DNA of 64,000 nt, from assembly GCA_002163975.1 (NCBI GenBank), contig CP019636.1, forward strand, positions 1,489,001-1,553,000, in the 5' to 3' direction. Under the pieces are notes generated by a model. That model made no database searches and was not told the origin of the DNA. It saw only the letters and a list, made by a program, of their open reading frames with translations. Source of the stretch: Nostocales cyanobacterium HT-58-2 (GTDB lineage Bacteria > Cyanobacteriota > Cyanobacteriia > Cyanobacteriales > Nostocaceae). The position numbers and the translations under genes are program-made. This document shows, one piece after another, positions 42,246 through 51,507 of this stretch; positions within the stretch are counted from its first letter, which is position 1; each line of letters starts with the position of its first letter.

Positions 42246-43685
42246 TTATGTCTCTTGATTCACCCTGCTTAATAGAATTCTGGAAAAATCAGTCACTCTC
42301 GCAATGCGAATTCCTTGCGGTGCAATGTACGCCACCTCGGGATAAAACTGCATCGGGGATTTTTCTGGTGCCCTAGCTACAGTATCTGCAATTCGCAATT
42401 GGGTTGGTTCCATTTGCAAAGCCATAATCAGACAATCACGATTTCCTTGAGCACCTGCATGAGCGATTCCACGTAGACGACCCCAAACCAGAATATCTCC
42501 ATCTGAAACTACGATACCACCAGGATTTAAGTCTCCTAAGAGGATAACATGACCTGGGTGGCGAATTTCCTCTCCGGAACGTACCGTCTTCTCCAAATAA
42601 AGAGGATCTGCAAGGGGAGGACGTTCAGGTTTTGCCTCAGAATGAAGCGTTGATTGTTGTTGTAGTTGTTGTTCTACAGAATACCCAGCTGTCGCAGCAG
42701 CAATGGCAGTTTGGCGACGACTGGTAGAAACAGATTTGAGTTGAACTTGAAATTGATTCAAACTTTCGGCAAGTTCTTGAAGCTGTCTGCCATCCAATAA
42801 ACGGTCTTGTGCAACAAGATGTACGCTTGTATTGGGTGAAAAAGAGCGATCGCTTGCTAAAAGTCGCAGCTTCATCTGTTGCCAAATATCAGACCAACTA
42901 TGTTCCAAGGCAGGGACTTGGGATTCCGTGGGCAAAATTAAGAGAAGTTTTCCTTCCTGACTTTTAATTTGGACTTGGATATTCGGATTCAGCGTATTTT
43001 CCAATGACGATGATTCAGTGAACTCGACATTGAGAAAGGCTGGATTGGATTCTATATCAGGAACAACGGTATTCGACTCGGCAGAAGTTAGGGTAGGATT
43101 TAACTCAACATCAGAAAGCACAGGATTGGGTTCGATATCGGAAAAGACAGGATTTTCCTCCACATCAGGATGATAGGAATTCGTCTGTTCGATATCAGGA
43201 TGATAGGAATTTGATTCGATATCAGGATGATAGGAATTTGCCTCTACATCAGGATGATAGGAATTTGATTCGATATCGGGATGGTAGGAATTTGCCTCTA
43301 CATCAGGATGATAGAAATTTGATTCGATATTGGGATGGTAGGAATTTGCCTCTACATCAGGATGATAGAAATTTGATTCGATATTGGGATGGTAGGAATT
43401 TGCCTCTACATCAGGATGATCAGCATTTGCCTCCACATCGGGATGGTAGGAATTCGCCTGTTCGATATCGGGATGGGTATCGGGATGGTAGGAATTTGTC
43501 TCCACGTTGGGGTCTTGAGGATGTGACTTTAGGTAAAGCAGCACAGAATTTACTTCTGCTTCTGGAAGGACAGGATTTTCTTCTGCTTCCGAAATTGACT
43601 CTACATCAGAAAGGGCAGAAATTGTCTCTACATCAGAAGAGGCTTTTTTCGACTCTAGATCAGGGATAGTAGAATCAGAAGTCAT
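42246..43685 (-). CDS. minC: Septum site-determining protein with repeat-expanded N-terminus
   Basis: 479 residues, whereas ordinary cyanobacterial MinC has far fewer. Residues 237 to about 330 are the MinC N-domain and about 375-470 the beta-helix C-domain (HPGHVILLGDLNPGGIVVSDGDILVWGRLRGIAHAG). The first 235 residues are unusual: acidic and Ser/Asn/Pro-rich, with about twelve 9-residue repeats (NSYHPDVEA / NSYHPDIES, residues about 62-178) encoded by 27-bp units. MinC inhibits FtsZ polymerisation. First gene of the minCDE cluster. Confidence 0.93.
   Translation of the reverse strand: MTSDSTIPDLESKKASSDVETISALSDVESISEAEENPVLPEAEVNSVLLYLKSHPQDPNVETNSYHPDTHPDIEQANSYHPDVEANADHPDVEANSYHPNIESNFYHPDVEANSYHPNIESNFYHPDVEANSYHPDIESNSYHPDVEANSYHPDIESNSYHPDIEQTNSYHPDVEENPVFSDIEPNPVLSDVELNPTLTSAESNTVVPDIESNPAFLNVEFTESSSLENTLNPNIQVQIKSQEGKLLLILPTESQVPALEHSWSDIWQQMKLRLLASDRSFSPNTSVHLVAQDRLLDGRQLQELAESLNQFQVQLKSVSTSRRQTAIAAATAGYSVEQQLQQQSTLHSEAKPERPPLADPLYLEKTVRSGEEIRHPGHVILLGDLNPGGIVVSDGDILVWGRLRGIAHAGAQGNRDCLIMALQMEPTQLRIADTVARAPEKSPMQFYPEVAYIAPQGIRIARVTDFSRILLSRVNQET
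43150..43505. repeat. 27-bp tandem repeats inside minC
   Basis: About twelve 27-bp units. On the plus strand they alternate between GGAATTTGCCTCTACATCAG and GGAATTTGATTCGATATCAG versions, each followed by GATGATA or GATGGTA. Alternate units are nearly identical, which points to recent expansion by slippage or unequal crossing-over in a 54-bp double unit. Confidence 0.85.
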
Positions 43686-43762
43686 GTAACACTTACCAAA
43701 AAATGGAACAGAGCAATCATTTATACTAGATTAGTTGCAATTTGCAACAGCGTTCTTAAAGA

Positions 43763-45187
43763 TTAAGAATCCTCACCCTGTATTTGTCTACTTAATCTTT
43801 TATAAATGATTGCCAAGGCATCAGCATCGCCCACGTTTCCTGGAAATAGCACCACTGGTAAATTAGGAAACTGGGGATGGTCTGATGGAGTTATCACCAT
43901 TGAACAACCAGCTAAAATTTGACCAAGTAAACGTGCTGAAGTTAGTGCTAAACCAGTGCTTAAGGCATCATTTGAAGTAATCCCGCCCTTACTTATTAAG
44001 AATCCTATATCCGATGGCAAGCCCCGCAGGATATCCATCAATAAACCTGATACCTTGAGCCCAAACTGCAATCTTGTCTTGACATCCTTAAAGGTCAGTT
44101 CTTGACGACTGGTATAGATGACAGGTGTTTTGCCAGCATTGTGTGCAGTACGAACATCGTCTAAAACTTCGGCTAGCAGCGTATCAGACTCATTTGCGAC
44201 ATCATCAACTAACCGCGTTACATTCACTTCGACTCCCTTGGTTCCCTCTTGCTGCAACAGAACCTCTAATTGCTGAGTTGTCTTTTTGACATGGGAACCA
44301 ACAATAACTGCGCCCGGTTTACCTCCCCGCACGTACTGTGACATATTTTCTGCGGCAATGGGTTGGGGAGGTAACGCGGCTAGAGCCGTTAAGATACTGG
44401 CAGCACTACGAAACAAGAAACGTTTGCCCTGACTTGCTGCTGCTAACACATCTTGTGCAAAGCGGTTGAGATCCGCTTGAGTTTCACCATCCACAACAGC
44501 GCACTGATTGTGAGTGAGTTGCAAGAGGCGTTCCAAGCTACCAGCCCGAATATCCGATAGTAAAAATCTTTCTACTGAATCAGCAGTGATACGTCCTTGA
44601 GTCTTTTCTTCTACATACTTAGGTAAGTAGCTGTAATGATAACTAAAGACGGAATCACGGGCAAACTCAGTTTCATGAACAGGCGTGGGGACACCATCGA
44701 TTATTAAATAATGGATACTGTCGCGGGTGATACGTCCACCTTCAAAAAATGCTGGTATGAGAAAATGAGCATCAAATGGACCGAGTTCTTGGGCAATGAC
44801 ATCGGTTTCTACTGGGTAATGTCCCCGTAAAGTCGAATCAGAACGACTAACAATCAGAACCTCCCCTTTTTTAGCTGCTTGTAGAGATGAGGAGAAATTC
44901 CCTGCGTCACCGTGTCCCCGCGTCACCGTGTCCTCTTGTCCTTCCTCATCTTTCCCTACTCCAGACATCGCCTGTTTTAGGTTTTGGCAGACTTCCTTAG
45001 TGATAGATGCTGCTTTTTCTGGGGGAAGTGACCTCGTATTCGTCAGTACAAAGAAAATTGGGGAATCATCCTGCAACCCCAAGCGTAAGGTGTCTACATC
45101 CCAACGCGTAAGTAACAAGCAACTGTGGACTGTTTGAGAACCCGTTGGGTCATCATCTAAGACAATTATTTTTGGTTTGTTGGTCAT
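43763..45187 (-). CDS. Four-carbon acid sugar kinase family (DUF1537)
   Basis: 474 residues. The N-terminal domain (PF07005) starts KIIVLDDDPTGSQTVHSC and has VSRSDSTLRGHYPVE; the C-terminal nucleotide-binding domain (PF17042) has FLISKGGITSNDALSTGL and VLFPGNVGDADAL. Characterised members phosphorylate threonate, erythronate or related acids; the substrate here is unknown. Residues about 75-103 (GVGKDEEGQEDTVTRGHGD and on) are an insertion that reads from low-complexity DNA (ACCGTGTCC repeats at 44905-44935). Confidence 0.9.
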   Translation of the reverse strand: MTNKPKIIVLDDDPTGSQTVHSCLLLTRWDVDTLRLGLQDDSPIFFVLTNTRSLPPEKAASITKEVCQNLKQAMSGVGKDEEGQEDTVTRGHGDAGNFSSSLQAAKKGEVLIVSRSDSTLRGHYPVETDVIAQELGPFDAHFLIPAFFEGGRITRDSIHYLIIDGVPTPVHETEFARDSVFSYHYSYLPKYVEEKTQGRITADSVERFLLSDIRAGSLERLLQLTHNQCAVVDGETQADLNRFAQDVLAAASQGKRFLFRSAASILTALAALPPQPIAAENMSQYVRGGKPGAVIVGSHVKKTTQQLEVLLQQEGTKGVEVNVTRLVDDVANESDTLLAEVLDDVRTAHNAGKTPVIYTSRQELTFKDVKTRLQFGLKVSGLLMDILRGLPSDIGFLISKGGITSNDALSTGLALTSARLLGQILAGCSMVITPSDHPQFPNLPVVLFPGNVGDADALAIIYKRLSRQIQGEDS

Positions 45188-45195
45188 CTTTTAAG

Positions 45196-45858
45196 TCAAC
45201 GTGACGACTGTTGTCTTTTTATCTGTGCTTGCACATCAAGGGCAATCTGCAATGATTGATTTAGGTATTGAGCATACTCGCCTGCCTCAGTGCTAACTTG
45301 CAAAGTTTGCAGATTTGTTAAATTATTGACAAGTAACTCTTGATTATTACTCAGTGATTTATTATCTCGTAAAATCCGTTCTGTTTTCAAAGCGCGAACT
45401 AAATCTTCTCTAGTAAGTTGCAGTGCCGCGACAACTTTTTCTCTATCAGTTAGATGAGTTTCCGTGTTCCCAGATATGACCAACTGGTCATGACTATCCA
45501 TGGCTTTGATCACAGCATGATATTTATCGACTTGCTCTAAAAGGACTCTGAGTGTTCTAGGACAGGTTAAACGTCGCCAAAGCCAGCGCCCAACTATAAC
45601 AGCAATGGGCACGCTTATCAGTAAGATGATTCCTATGAGAATTGAAGAACCAATTGTCGGCAGAATAATAAATGCATAAACAAATCCGACAAGGATGGGA
45701 GTCAGCACTAGCGCCACTACCATTTCATTCATAAAAAAATTCAATCGCTTCTTGCGATTGTTCATAACAGAAGGTCGAAAGATACTATCTGGATCTAACC
45801 CAATTAAGCGTCTTAGTTCTCCCTTAGTCATTTCCAAGCCTATTAAGTCCGGCTGCAC
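45196..45858 (-). CDS. Membrane coiled-coil protein, paralogue A
   Basis: 220 residues from a GTG at 45858, supported by AGGAG upstream and by the matching ATG of its paralogue (MQPDLQGL). An N-terminal charged segment (KGELRRLIGLDPDS) is followed by two membrane helices (about 45-90) and a cytosolic helical tail (VDKYHAVIKAMDSHDQL, LTDREKVVAALQLTREDLVRALKTERILRDN) with coiled-coil character. No family is recognised. It shares its plan and many residues with 46014-46586. Confidence 0.7.
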   Translation of the reverse strand: MQPDLIGLEMTKGELRRLIGLDPDSIFRPSVMNNRKKRLNFFMNEMVVALVLTPILVGFVYAFIILPTIGSSILIGIILLISVPIAVIVGRWLWRRLTCPRTLRVLLEQVDKYHAVIKAMDSHDQLVISGNTETHLTDREKVVAALQLTREDLVRALKTERILRDNKSLSNNQELLVNNLTNLQTLQVSTEAGEYAQYLNQSLQIALDVQAQIKRQQSSR

Positions 45859-46013
45859 AGGTTGATACTCCTATCATTGGACTAGTTGCGTATATGTTGT
45901 ATCCTAATTTCAGGTGGTAATATATAGTAAAATTTATGACTGACAAACTCTAGATATTATTGTAGCTAAGCTCTAAAGACAATAATGGCACTTGCTAGCA
46001 CCTCGGATTGCTT

Positions 46014-46586
46014 TTAATCCTCTTCTAATTTTCTCATTTCTAGTTGTACATTTTGTGCAATTTTTAAGGCTTCATCAAGTCGTTGTGCATATTCTCTCGC
46101 CTCATGGCTGACTTGTAATGCTTGCATAGCACTTACATTGCTCTCCAAAAGTCCCATATTTCCAGCAATGAATTCCTTATTTTTTCTCAAAATACGCTCT
46201 GTTTTTAACGCACAAATTAAATTACGTTTTGTGGTTTTTAGTAGGGCGATGACTTTTTCTCGCTCAGTTAAACTCACTCCTTGGTTTCCCGCAGCTTCTA
46301 GCTGGTCATTAATATCTATTGCTTTTAAGACTGCATTATAATTATCAATTTCCTTAAGAAGATTTTTTTGATGTTGTCTGAACAATCTCCACTTAATCAA
46401 GTAAGCAATAGGAATTAATCCCCAGCCAAAAAACAATATCTGCTGAACATACTCGCCCAAAAGTGATACAAGTGCTAAACGTGGGTATTTTAATTTTTCA
46501 TAAGCTTTCAAATCTCTATGACTCAAATCAGCTATTTGTTTTAAGTCATCTTGTGTAATATATAAGCCTTGTAAATCTGGTTGCAT
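46014..46586 (-). CDS. Membrane coiled-coil protein, paralogue B
   Basis: 190 residues from the ATG of MQPDLQGLYITQDDL; an upstream TTG is less likely. A membrane segment (about 45-75: YVQQILFFGWGLIPIAYLI) precedes the same C-terminal pattern as paralogue A: IDNYNAVLKAIDINDQLEAAG, LTEREKVIALLKTTKRNLICALKTERILRKN and SHEAREYAQRLDEALKIA. The two probably arose by tandem duplication. Both stand immediately downstream of the DUF697 GTPase on the same strand. Confidence 0.7.
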   Translation of the reverse strand: MQPDLQGLYITQDDLKQIADLSHRDLKAYEKLKYPRLALVSLLGEYVQQILFFGWGLIPIAYLIKWRLFRQHQKNLLKEIDNYNAVLKAIDINDQLEAAGNQGVSLTEREKVIALLKTTKRNLICALKTERILRKNKEFIAGNMGLLESNVSAMQALQVSHEAREYAQRLDEALKIAQNVQLEMRKLEED

Positions 46587-46659
46587 AGCTGTGTATTGAT
46601 TCAAGAGAAAGTTAGCTATTGGTGAAAATTAGCAAAGTAGCATCTGATATTTAAAGCTA

Positions 46660-48147
46660 TTATTTTGTCTTTTTATCTTTGATCTTCAATCGCAATTCAT
46701 CTTTGATGCGATTGAGAATTGAACCTTCATCGAGGGTTGCCAAAATTTTACTAATCACAGCTTTAGGACCATCTGGTCCCCATGTTGCCCCATTCGCTAA
46801 ATACGCTTTGGTGACATATCCAATACCATAGCAAGAAACGCCTGCTACACTCGCTTGAGTCAGCGCCACCGACAGATAAGCACCCAAGGAAGCTCCCCCA
46901 GTCGCAGGTGCAGACAGACCAAGTAATGTTTTAAGCGAACTCAAACCTAGGTTCGCCAATAGTTCGCTAGCACCGATGCCACCCATACTGAGAGCAATAT
47001 TTTGTAATAGTTTTACAGCTCCAGTTTCGGTCATGGGAATGCCATAAAGTTTTGATAAACCGAGAATCATGACGATATCTATGACCACACCACTAAGAAG
47101 ATCAACTACAGTGACAGGATTGAGAGCGATCGCCACTGCTTTAGTCATCGTTGCTTTCCAAATCAACTGATTGGCACTCGTGTCTCGAATCTTCAGTTTT
47201 CGCTGCACCAATTGCTCATTGACGTTATCGGCATACAGCATGGTGTTGAGGGCGACTAAGGCTTTGCCCTCGCGGTGCAGAATTTCCAAAATTTTTAGCT
47301 TGAGTTCTTCAACTTGAGCGTCCCCTGGACGCAACTGCACACCTTTAGTACCATCAGGGCGACGAACCATTGTCCTGACCAATGGCGATGCTGCAGCCAT
47401 GACAATTTCATCTGGTGAAAGCAATTCCCGCACCCTCTCATCCCGAATTTTTTGGTAGATTGCCATGCGGTCTGCTTCTGGATACTGGTCTACCTTGTTG
47501 AACACTAGCAAAATAGGTTTACCAGCTTCCCGCAATTGAGAAAGGGCTTCGTGTTCCACTTTCGTCATATCGCCTGCAATCACAAACAGAATCAAATCCG
47601 CCTGTTTTGCGACTTGTTGTGCTAGCGCGGCGCGGGTTTCTCCATCCACTTCATCTAACCCTGGAGTGTCTATCAATTCCACTTGAGATTGACCTGTACC
47701 AGGTAAAGTGACGCGCAAAGCACGTTCTGTATCTCCAATTGCTTCTTCAGTGATGCTCCAACTTGCTGTTTGAGCATTGCGGGTGACACCATGCAACGGA
47801 CCCGTCTCAAACACTGGTTGCCCTACTAAAGCATTGAGGAGAGATGATTTGCCCCTTCCCACCATACCAAAGGCGGCTATTTGCACCACCATGCGTTCTA
47901 ATTTCGATAGCATGCCTTCCAAATCAGCAATTTCCATCTCCAGCCCATCTTTTTCTTGAGGAGTGAGGTCAAGATGAGCTACCAAATTTTGTAGTGCTGT
48001 TCGTGCTTGTTTATAGTTAAGTTCTGCCTGAATATCTTCAAAAGTGAAAATGGCACTATCGAGTTGTTCTTCCCAATTGAGAGAATTTTCGTCAGTGTTA
48101 GGCAAATCACTATGATGTGGATCAGGTAAGGGCAATGTTGAAGTCAT
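46660..48147 (-). CDS. GTPase with DUF697 membrane domain
   Basis: 495 residues from the ATG of MTSTLPLPD; the frame extends upstream without a better start. The GTPase domain has G1 GMVGRGKSS, G3 DTPGLDE and G4 FNKVD. The C-terminal DUF697 part has hydrophobic segments (VDLLSGVVIDIVMILGL, SLGAYLSVALTQASVAGVSC) and would hold it at a membrane. Such Era-like/dynamin-like GTPases are common in cyanobacteria, with little functional data. It lies 73 bp upstream of paralogue B, which suggests a shared membrane process. Confidence 0.87.
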   Translation of the reverse strand: MTSTLPLPDPHHSDLPNTDENSLNWEEQLDSAIFTFEDIQAELNYKQARTALQNLVAHLDLTPQEKDGLEMEIADLEGMLSKLERMVVQIAAFGMVGRGKSSLLNALVGQPVFETGPLHGVTRNAQTASWSITEEAIGDTERALRVTLPGTGQSQVELIDTPGLDEVDGETRAALAQQVAKQADLILFVIAGDMTKVEHEALSQLREAGKPILLVFNKVDQYPEADRMAIYQKIRDERVRELLSPDEIVMAAASPLVRTMVRRPDGTKGVQLRPGDAQVEELKLKILEILHREGKALVALNTMLYADNVNEQLVQRKLKIRDTSANQLIWKATMTKAVAIALNPVTVVDLLSGVVIDIVMILGLSKLYGIPMTETGAVKLLQNIALSMGGIGASELLANLGLSSLKTLLGLSAPATGGASLGAYLSVALTQASVAGVSCYGIGYVTKAYLANGATWGPDGPKAVISKILATLDEGSILNRIKDELRLKIKDKKTK

Positions 48148-48272
48148 AATAATTTTGAATCTTAAATTATAAATTATTAGGTGACAAATTTTTATAGATC
48201 CCGTTACCATCCTAGTAATTTTCAGCAGCAGATTGAGTGATGAGCGTCTAGGCGGTTCAAAGTGTAAGTTTT

Positions 48273-49136
48273 TTATAATGCGTGAGTGATACTGCACTCC
48301 AGGAATTGTAAGACTCGCCGATTAAACTTTTCTGGATTCTCGATAAACATGAAATGTCCTCCGCCTTCAACCTCTTCAAAGATTTCTAACTCAGAGTGAG
48401 GAATGCTTTTGTTGATCCAGACTTGCGATTTCCACGGGATAATACTTTTTCTTCCGGCAACAATCAGAGTTGGCTTGCGAATCTTCACAATTTGATCTCG
48501 CCAGTCCATATGAAACTGGTTGTACAACAAAGTCGCAGCGATCGCTCTCGGACAGCGAAGATTACACTGCACCATCCACTCAAATTGTTCCTTTGGCATG
48601 GCATTCGTCACCATCGGAGCCAGGGTATTTCGAGTCACTTCCTCAGCTTCGGAACTCTCTAGAGCGTACACGACTTCATTGAGTTGTTCGGATGTGACAA
48701 TTGCTCCAGCCTCTTCCATCTCTTGAGAGTCCCAATGTGGGCGAGACGTATACAACGGAGATTGATCCACAAAGACTAATCGATCAATTTCATCTTGCCC
48801 AAACAAGTCGAGGTAACTCCAGATAACCGCACACCCCATAGAGTGACCAAGCAAGTGGGGCTTTTCTAGTTGCAGAACGCTGATTAATTCCTGGATGTCT
48901 TTGGATAATCGAGATAGCCGATAACCGTAGGTGACTTTCTCTGATTCACCGTGTCCTCTCAAATCGACAGCTATAACATGATACCTTTCAGCAAAGACGG
49001 GAATTTGATATTTAAATTGTTCCGCCGACTGCGACCAACCGTGAATCAGGACAATAGATTTTCCCCTACCCGCGCTAATGTAGCTTAAGTCAGCACCATC
49101 TGAAGTTTTAAATGTCTTCCTTTGGAACTTGTCCAT
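48273..49136 (-). CDS. Alpha/beta hydrolase
   Basis: 287 residues from the ATG at 49136; the longer frame starts at a TTG. The fold is clear: SIVLIHGWSQSAEQFKYQIP (oxyanion region), LLGHSMGCAVIWSYL with nucleophile Ser, and a C-terminal GGGHFMFIENPEKF with the catalytic His. It resembles haloperoxidase/lactonase-type hydrolases; no substrate can be named. A 21-bp tandem repeat array lies upstream. Confidence 0.85.
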   Translation of the reverse strand: MDKFQRKTFKTSDGADLSYISAGRGKSIVLIHGWSQSAEQFKYQIPVFAERYHVIAVDLRGHGESEKVTYGYRLSRLSKDIQELISVLQLEKPHLLGHSMGCAVIWSYLDLFGQDEIDRLVFVDQSPLYTSRPHWDSQEMEEAGAIVTSEQLNEVVYALESSEAEEVTRNTLAPMVTNAMPKEQFEWMVQCNLRCPRAIAATLLYNQFHMDWRDQIVKIRKPTLIVAGRKSIIPWKSQVWINKSIPHSELEIFEEVEGGGHFMFIENPEKFNRRVLQFLECSITHAL

Positions 49137-49547
49137 AAAACTAAAACTTTTTGACAAAATTTCGCCTTAATGCATTCGCAATGCCAGCCAGTAAGATGCG
49201 TTAGTCTGAGTACGGCATCATTTGCTCTGACAGCATGGGTACTCAAAGGCTAACCCATCCTACATTTATTCACGTCGAGTTACTTAAAGTTTTGGCTCAA
49301 TGCATTCGCAATGCAAGTCAATACTTTCACAATGCAGACCAGTGTATTCACAATGTAAGTCAATGCATTAATAATGCAAATCGATGCATTAACAATGTAG
49401 GGGATTGCATTTAGATAGCACGGCGATGCAAATATTTAACAGCAAGAAGGAATTCATTAACAAGATTAATTGTTTGTCTCTATGCCAACAGCGATCAGCC
49501 GGAGACTGAAAGCTTTGCTTATCGCCTGTCTTTGTCTAAAAAATATT
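49137..49547. other. Gap with 21-bp iteron-like array
   Basis: 411 bp upstream of the hydrolase. A single 21-bp unit lies near 49169-49189, then a sequence of the GATGCGTTA...CCATCCTACA repeat type (49195-49265), then the five-unit array at 49298-49402. No gene is seen. Confidence 0.6.
49298..49402. repeat. Five tandem 21-bp repeats with internal dyad
   Basis: Five consecutive 21-bp units, consensus near CAATGCATTCACAATGCAAG followed by T. Each has the partial dyad TGCATT-N3-AATGCA. The period equals two helical turns, so the dyads face the same side of the DNA. A sixth, separate unit lies near 49169. Confidence 0.85.
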
Positions 49548-50009
49548 CTAGTCACGGAAAACAAAGTATTTACTCAGATTTTCTCGTTTTGTAAATGCCA
49601 AGTATTGAGCGGTCATTTCTGGGGTCAGTAATTCTACCAACAATCTATTTTCTACCCAAAGCAAAATGAAATCAAAGCCGAAGCTAGCACGTTCCATAAG
49701 CCAATCTTCACGTTGGGCAATTTGCTCAATTTGTTCGGTGCTGACAGGTACAGATATCATGACATGGGTCGCTGTCAACTTAGAAGCAGTCGGATTTTCT
49801 GTGTATGCTCGCTTCTCATCACTGTCACCGGGTGTTATCTCAGTCCCTAAAGGATAAATTTCAATTTCTGTACCATATTCATCAAAAGGAAAAACGATAT
49901 AACTGTCTGGACTATAAGGATGAGGTGTCGGTTGTCCCTGCAAGATTTCAGCTAGAACTTGTGCAACGTGCTGGGGGTTTTGAGCAGAAATAGAAAGGTG
50001 ATGAATCAT
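49548..50009 (-). CDS. VOC-like small protein, copy 1
   Basis: 153 residues. It begins MIHHLSISAQNPQHVAQVLAEIL and contains YIVFPFDEYGTEIEIYPLG and ATHVMISVPVSTEQIEQIAQREDW, resembling one half of the vicinal-oxygen-chelate (glyoxalase) fold. His, Glu and Asp positions could bind a metal. The family is not certain. A paralogue lies at 50693-51169, on the far side of a GFA gene. Confidence 0.6.
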   Translation of the reverse strand: MIHHLSISAQNPQHVAQVLAEILQGQPTPHPYSPDSYIVFPFDEYGTEIEIYPLGTEITPGDSDEKRAYTENPTASKLTATHVMISVPVSTEQIEQIAQREDWLMERASFGFDFILLWVENRLLVELLTPEMTAQYLAFTKRENLSKYFVFRD

Positions 50010-50226
50010 GAAATCACTCCATTTATATCAATTCAAAATTCAAAATTCAAAATTCAGAAAGTCAGATTTAGTCTGGGTTTGGCGATTTACATCTGTTGCT
50101 TGATTTTGGAGAATTGGTATTAGATATTCTTGAGGTGAAAAGGCTAAAAGTGGCGGTGCAATATAGAAAATCGTCCCTGGCTTTTCAAGTCGAGCAAGAA
50201 CAGACTCGAAGGACAAGTTGTTGCAA

Positions 50227-50640
50227 CTACGTGGAGGGTGACATTTTTGGATAGCTTGGTAAGGCGGGGTCAATGTAATCCCAAGCGCATCCACTGTCGG
50301 TATAAACTACCATTTGAGGTTGGAAGACAGTCGGGTCATCCAGACTTCCCGCCTTAATAACAAATACCTCAGGCATTGATTCAAGAAACGTGTAGAGTGG
50401 CGAACCGCATGTAGGGCAAAATGCACGTTTTTTTGTCTCACCGCTATCCGCCTTAGTAGAATACTCAGTGACGCTACCAGACAATTTGGCTCCGCTTTTG
50501 GGGAAAACAAGTACTGATGCATGACCACTTCCAGTAGCTTCTTGACAGTCTCTACATTGACAATGAGCCATCAGCAGCGGTTCTGTGTTAATTTCATAAC
50601 GATTTGCTCCGCAAGCACATCCACCTGTGTAAGTCCTCAT
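50227..50640 (-). CDS. GFA family protein (glutathione-dependent formaldehyde-activating type)
   Basis: 137 residues. Zn-binding cysteines are in GGCACGANRYEI, AHCQCRDCQEATGS and AFCPTCGSPLY, the S-(hydroxymethyl)glutathione synthase-like (GFA, PF04828) pattern. AAGGAG precedes the ATG. Proposed activities include spontaneous or catalysed glutathione-formaldehyde adduct formation, but most members are uncharacterised. It lies between the two VOC-like paralogues on the same strand, which hints at related electrophile chemistry. Confidence 0.87.
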   Translation of the reverse strand: MRTYTGGCACGANRYEINTEPLLMAHCQCRDCQEATGSGHASVLVFPKSGAKLSGSVTEYSTKADSGETKKRAFCPTCGSPLYTFLESMPEVFVIKAGSLDDPTVFQPQMVVYTDSGCAWDYIDPALPSYPKMSPST

Positions 50641-50692
50641 TTTGTTCTCCTTCTAATAACCATTGTTAGCGATCGATACCAATGTACCTGCT

Positions 50693-51169
50693 CTAAACCT
50701 GAGCTATTTGGATTGGCGGACCAAACACCTGTTCTGCAATCTCAGGTTGGACAGACTGCAAATACTGGGTTGCAAGATCAGGGGGCAAAAACTCCAACAT
50801 TAGCCAGTTCTCCACCCAAAACTCAATCACCTCAAAGGGACCGCGATCGCAAAGCCGGACTTGCCAACCCTCCCGCCTTCCAATTTGCTCAAGTTGCTGC
50901 GCAGTTGCAGGGACAGAGATCGCGGCATGAGTTGCAACAAAACTGGACGAACCAGGTGTTTGGATAATTTTGCTCGGTTCTGTATCGGAAGGTGGAACAA
51001 GCACACATCCTAAAGGCAGCACTTCAATTCCAGTGCCATAGTCATCAAAGGGAATCACGCAATAGCTACCGGGATATGTGAAACGAAAAACCTTACCGTT
51101 CCAAATTTCCGCTAGCACACTAGCAACACGGAGAGGGTTTTGAGCGGCGATTGAAATGTGGTGAATCAT
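50693..51169 (-). CDS. VOC-like small protein, copy 2
   Basis: 158 residues. It is clearly paralogous to 49548-50009: MIHHISIAAQNPLRVASVLAEIW, YCVIPFDDYGTGIEVLPLG, ATHAAISVPATAQQLEQIGRREGW and EFWVENWLMLEFLPPDLATQYL. The conserved HH near the start, the (E/D)YGT box and the C-terminal acidic residues suggest a metal-binding or small-molecule pocket. Function unknown. Confidence 0.6.
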   Translation of the reverse strand: MIHHISIAAQNPLRVASVLAEIWNGKVFRFTYPGSYCVIPFDDYGTGIEVLPLGCVLVPPSDTEPSKIIQTPGSSSFVATHAAISVPATAQQLEQIGRREGWQVRLCDRGPFEVIEFWVENWLMLEFLPPDLATQYLQSVQPEIAEQVFGPPIQIAQV

Positions 51170-51507
51170 AGGAATAACTCTGAATAACTCTATTAAATTT
51201 CAGATTTACCATGAGCAGATAACTCTAGATTATTGAAAAGAGATATTTGCTCACATCGAATTTTTGTCATGTATAGACCATTACATTTGTCATCATTTAC
51301 CAGTACTGCAGGAAGGGAGCTACTGCGCTGTCTCACCGCCTCCTCTTCAACGTCATAGGGAACGATTAGGGCGGCGGCGGTAGTAGAAGACTTACAGGAG
51401 TGAGGGTTAGTGAAACTTTTTGACAACTAACAATTAACTACTGGTTAACAAAAAGTCCTAAACTGAAAAATGCATCTAGTAGCTTTAGGATCTTGACGAA
51501 ATCACCT

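Noticed and set aside
43211..43669. 152-codon plus-strand frame of DDRNLPLHQ-type repeats
   Set aside because: Complement of the minC 27-bp repeats; the minus frame leads into genuine MinC domains.
50521..50967. 148-codon plus-strand frame
   Set aside because: Antisense to the GFA and VOC-like genes, both of which have family support.
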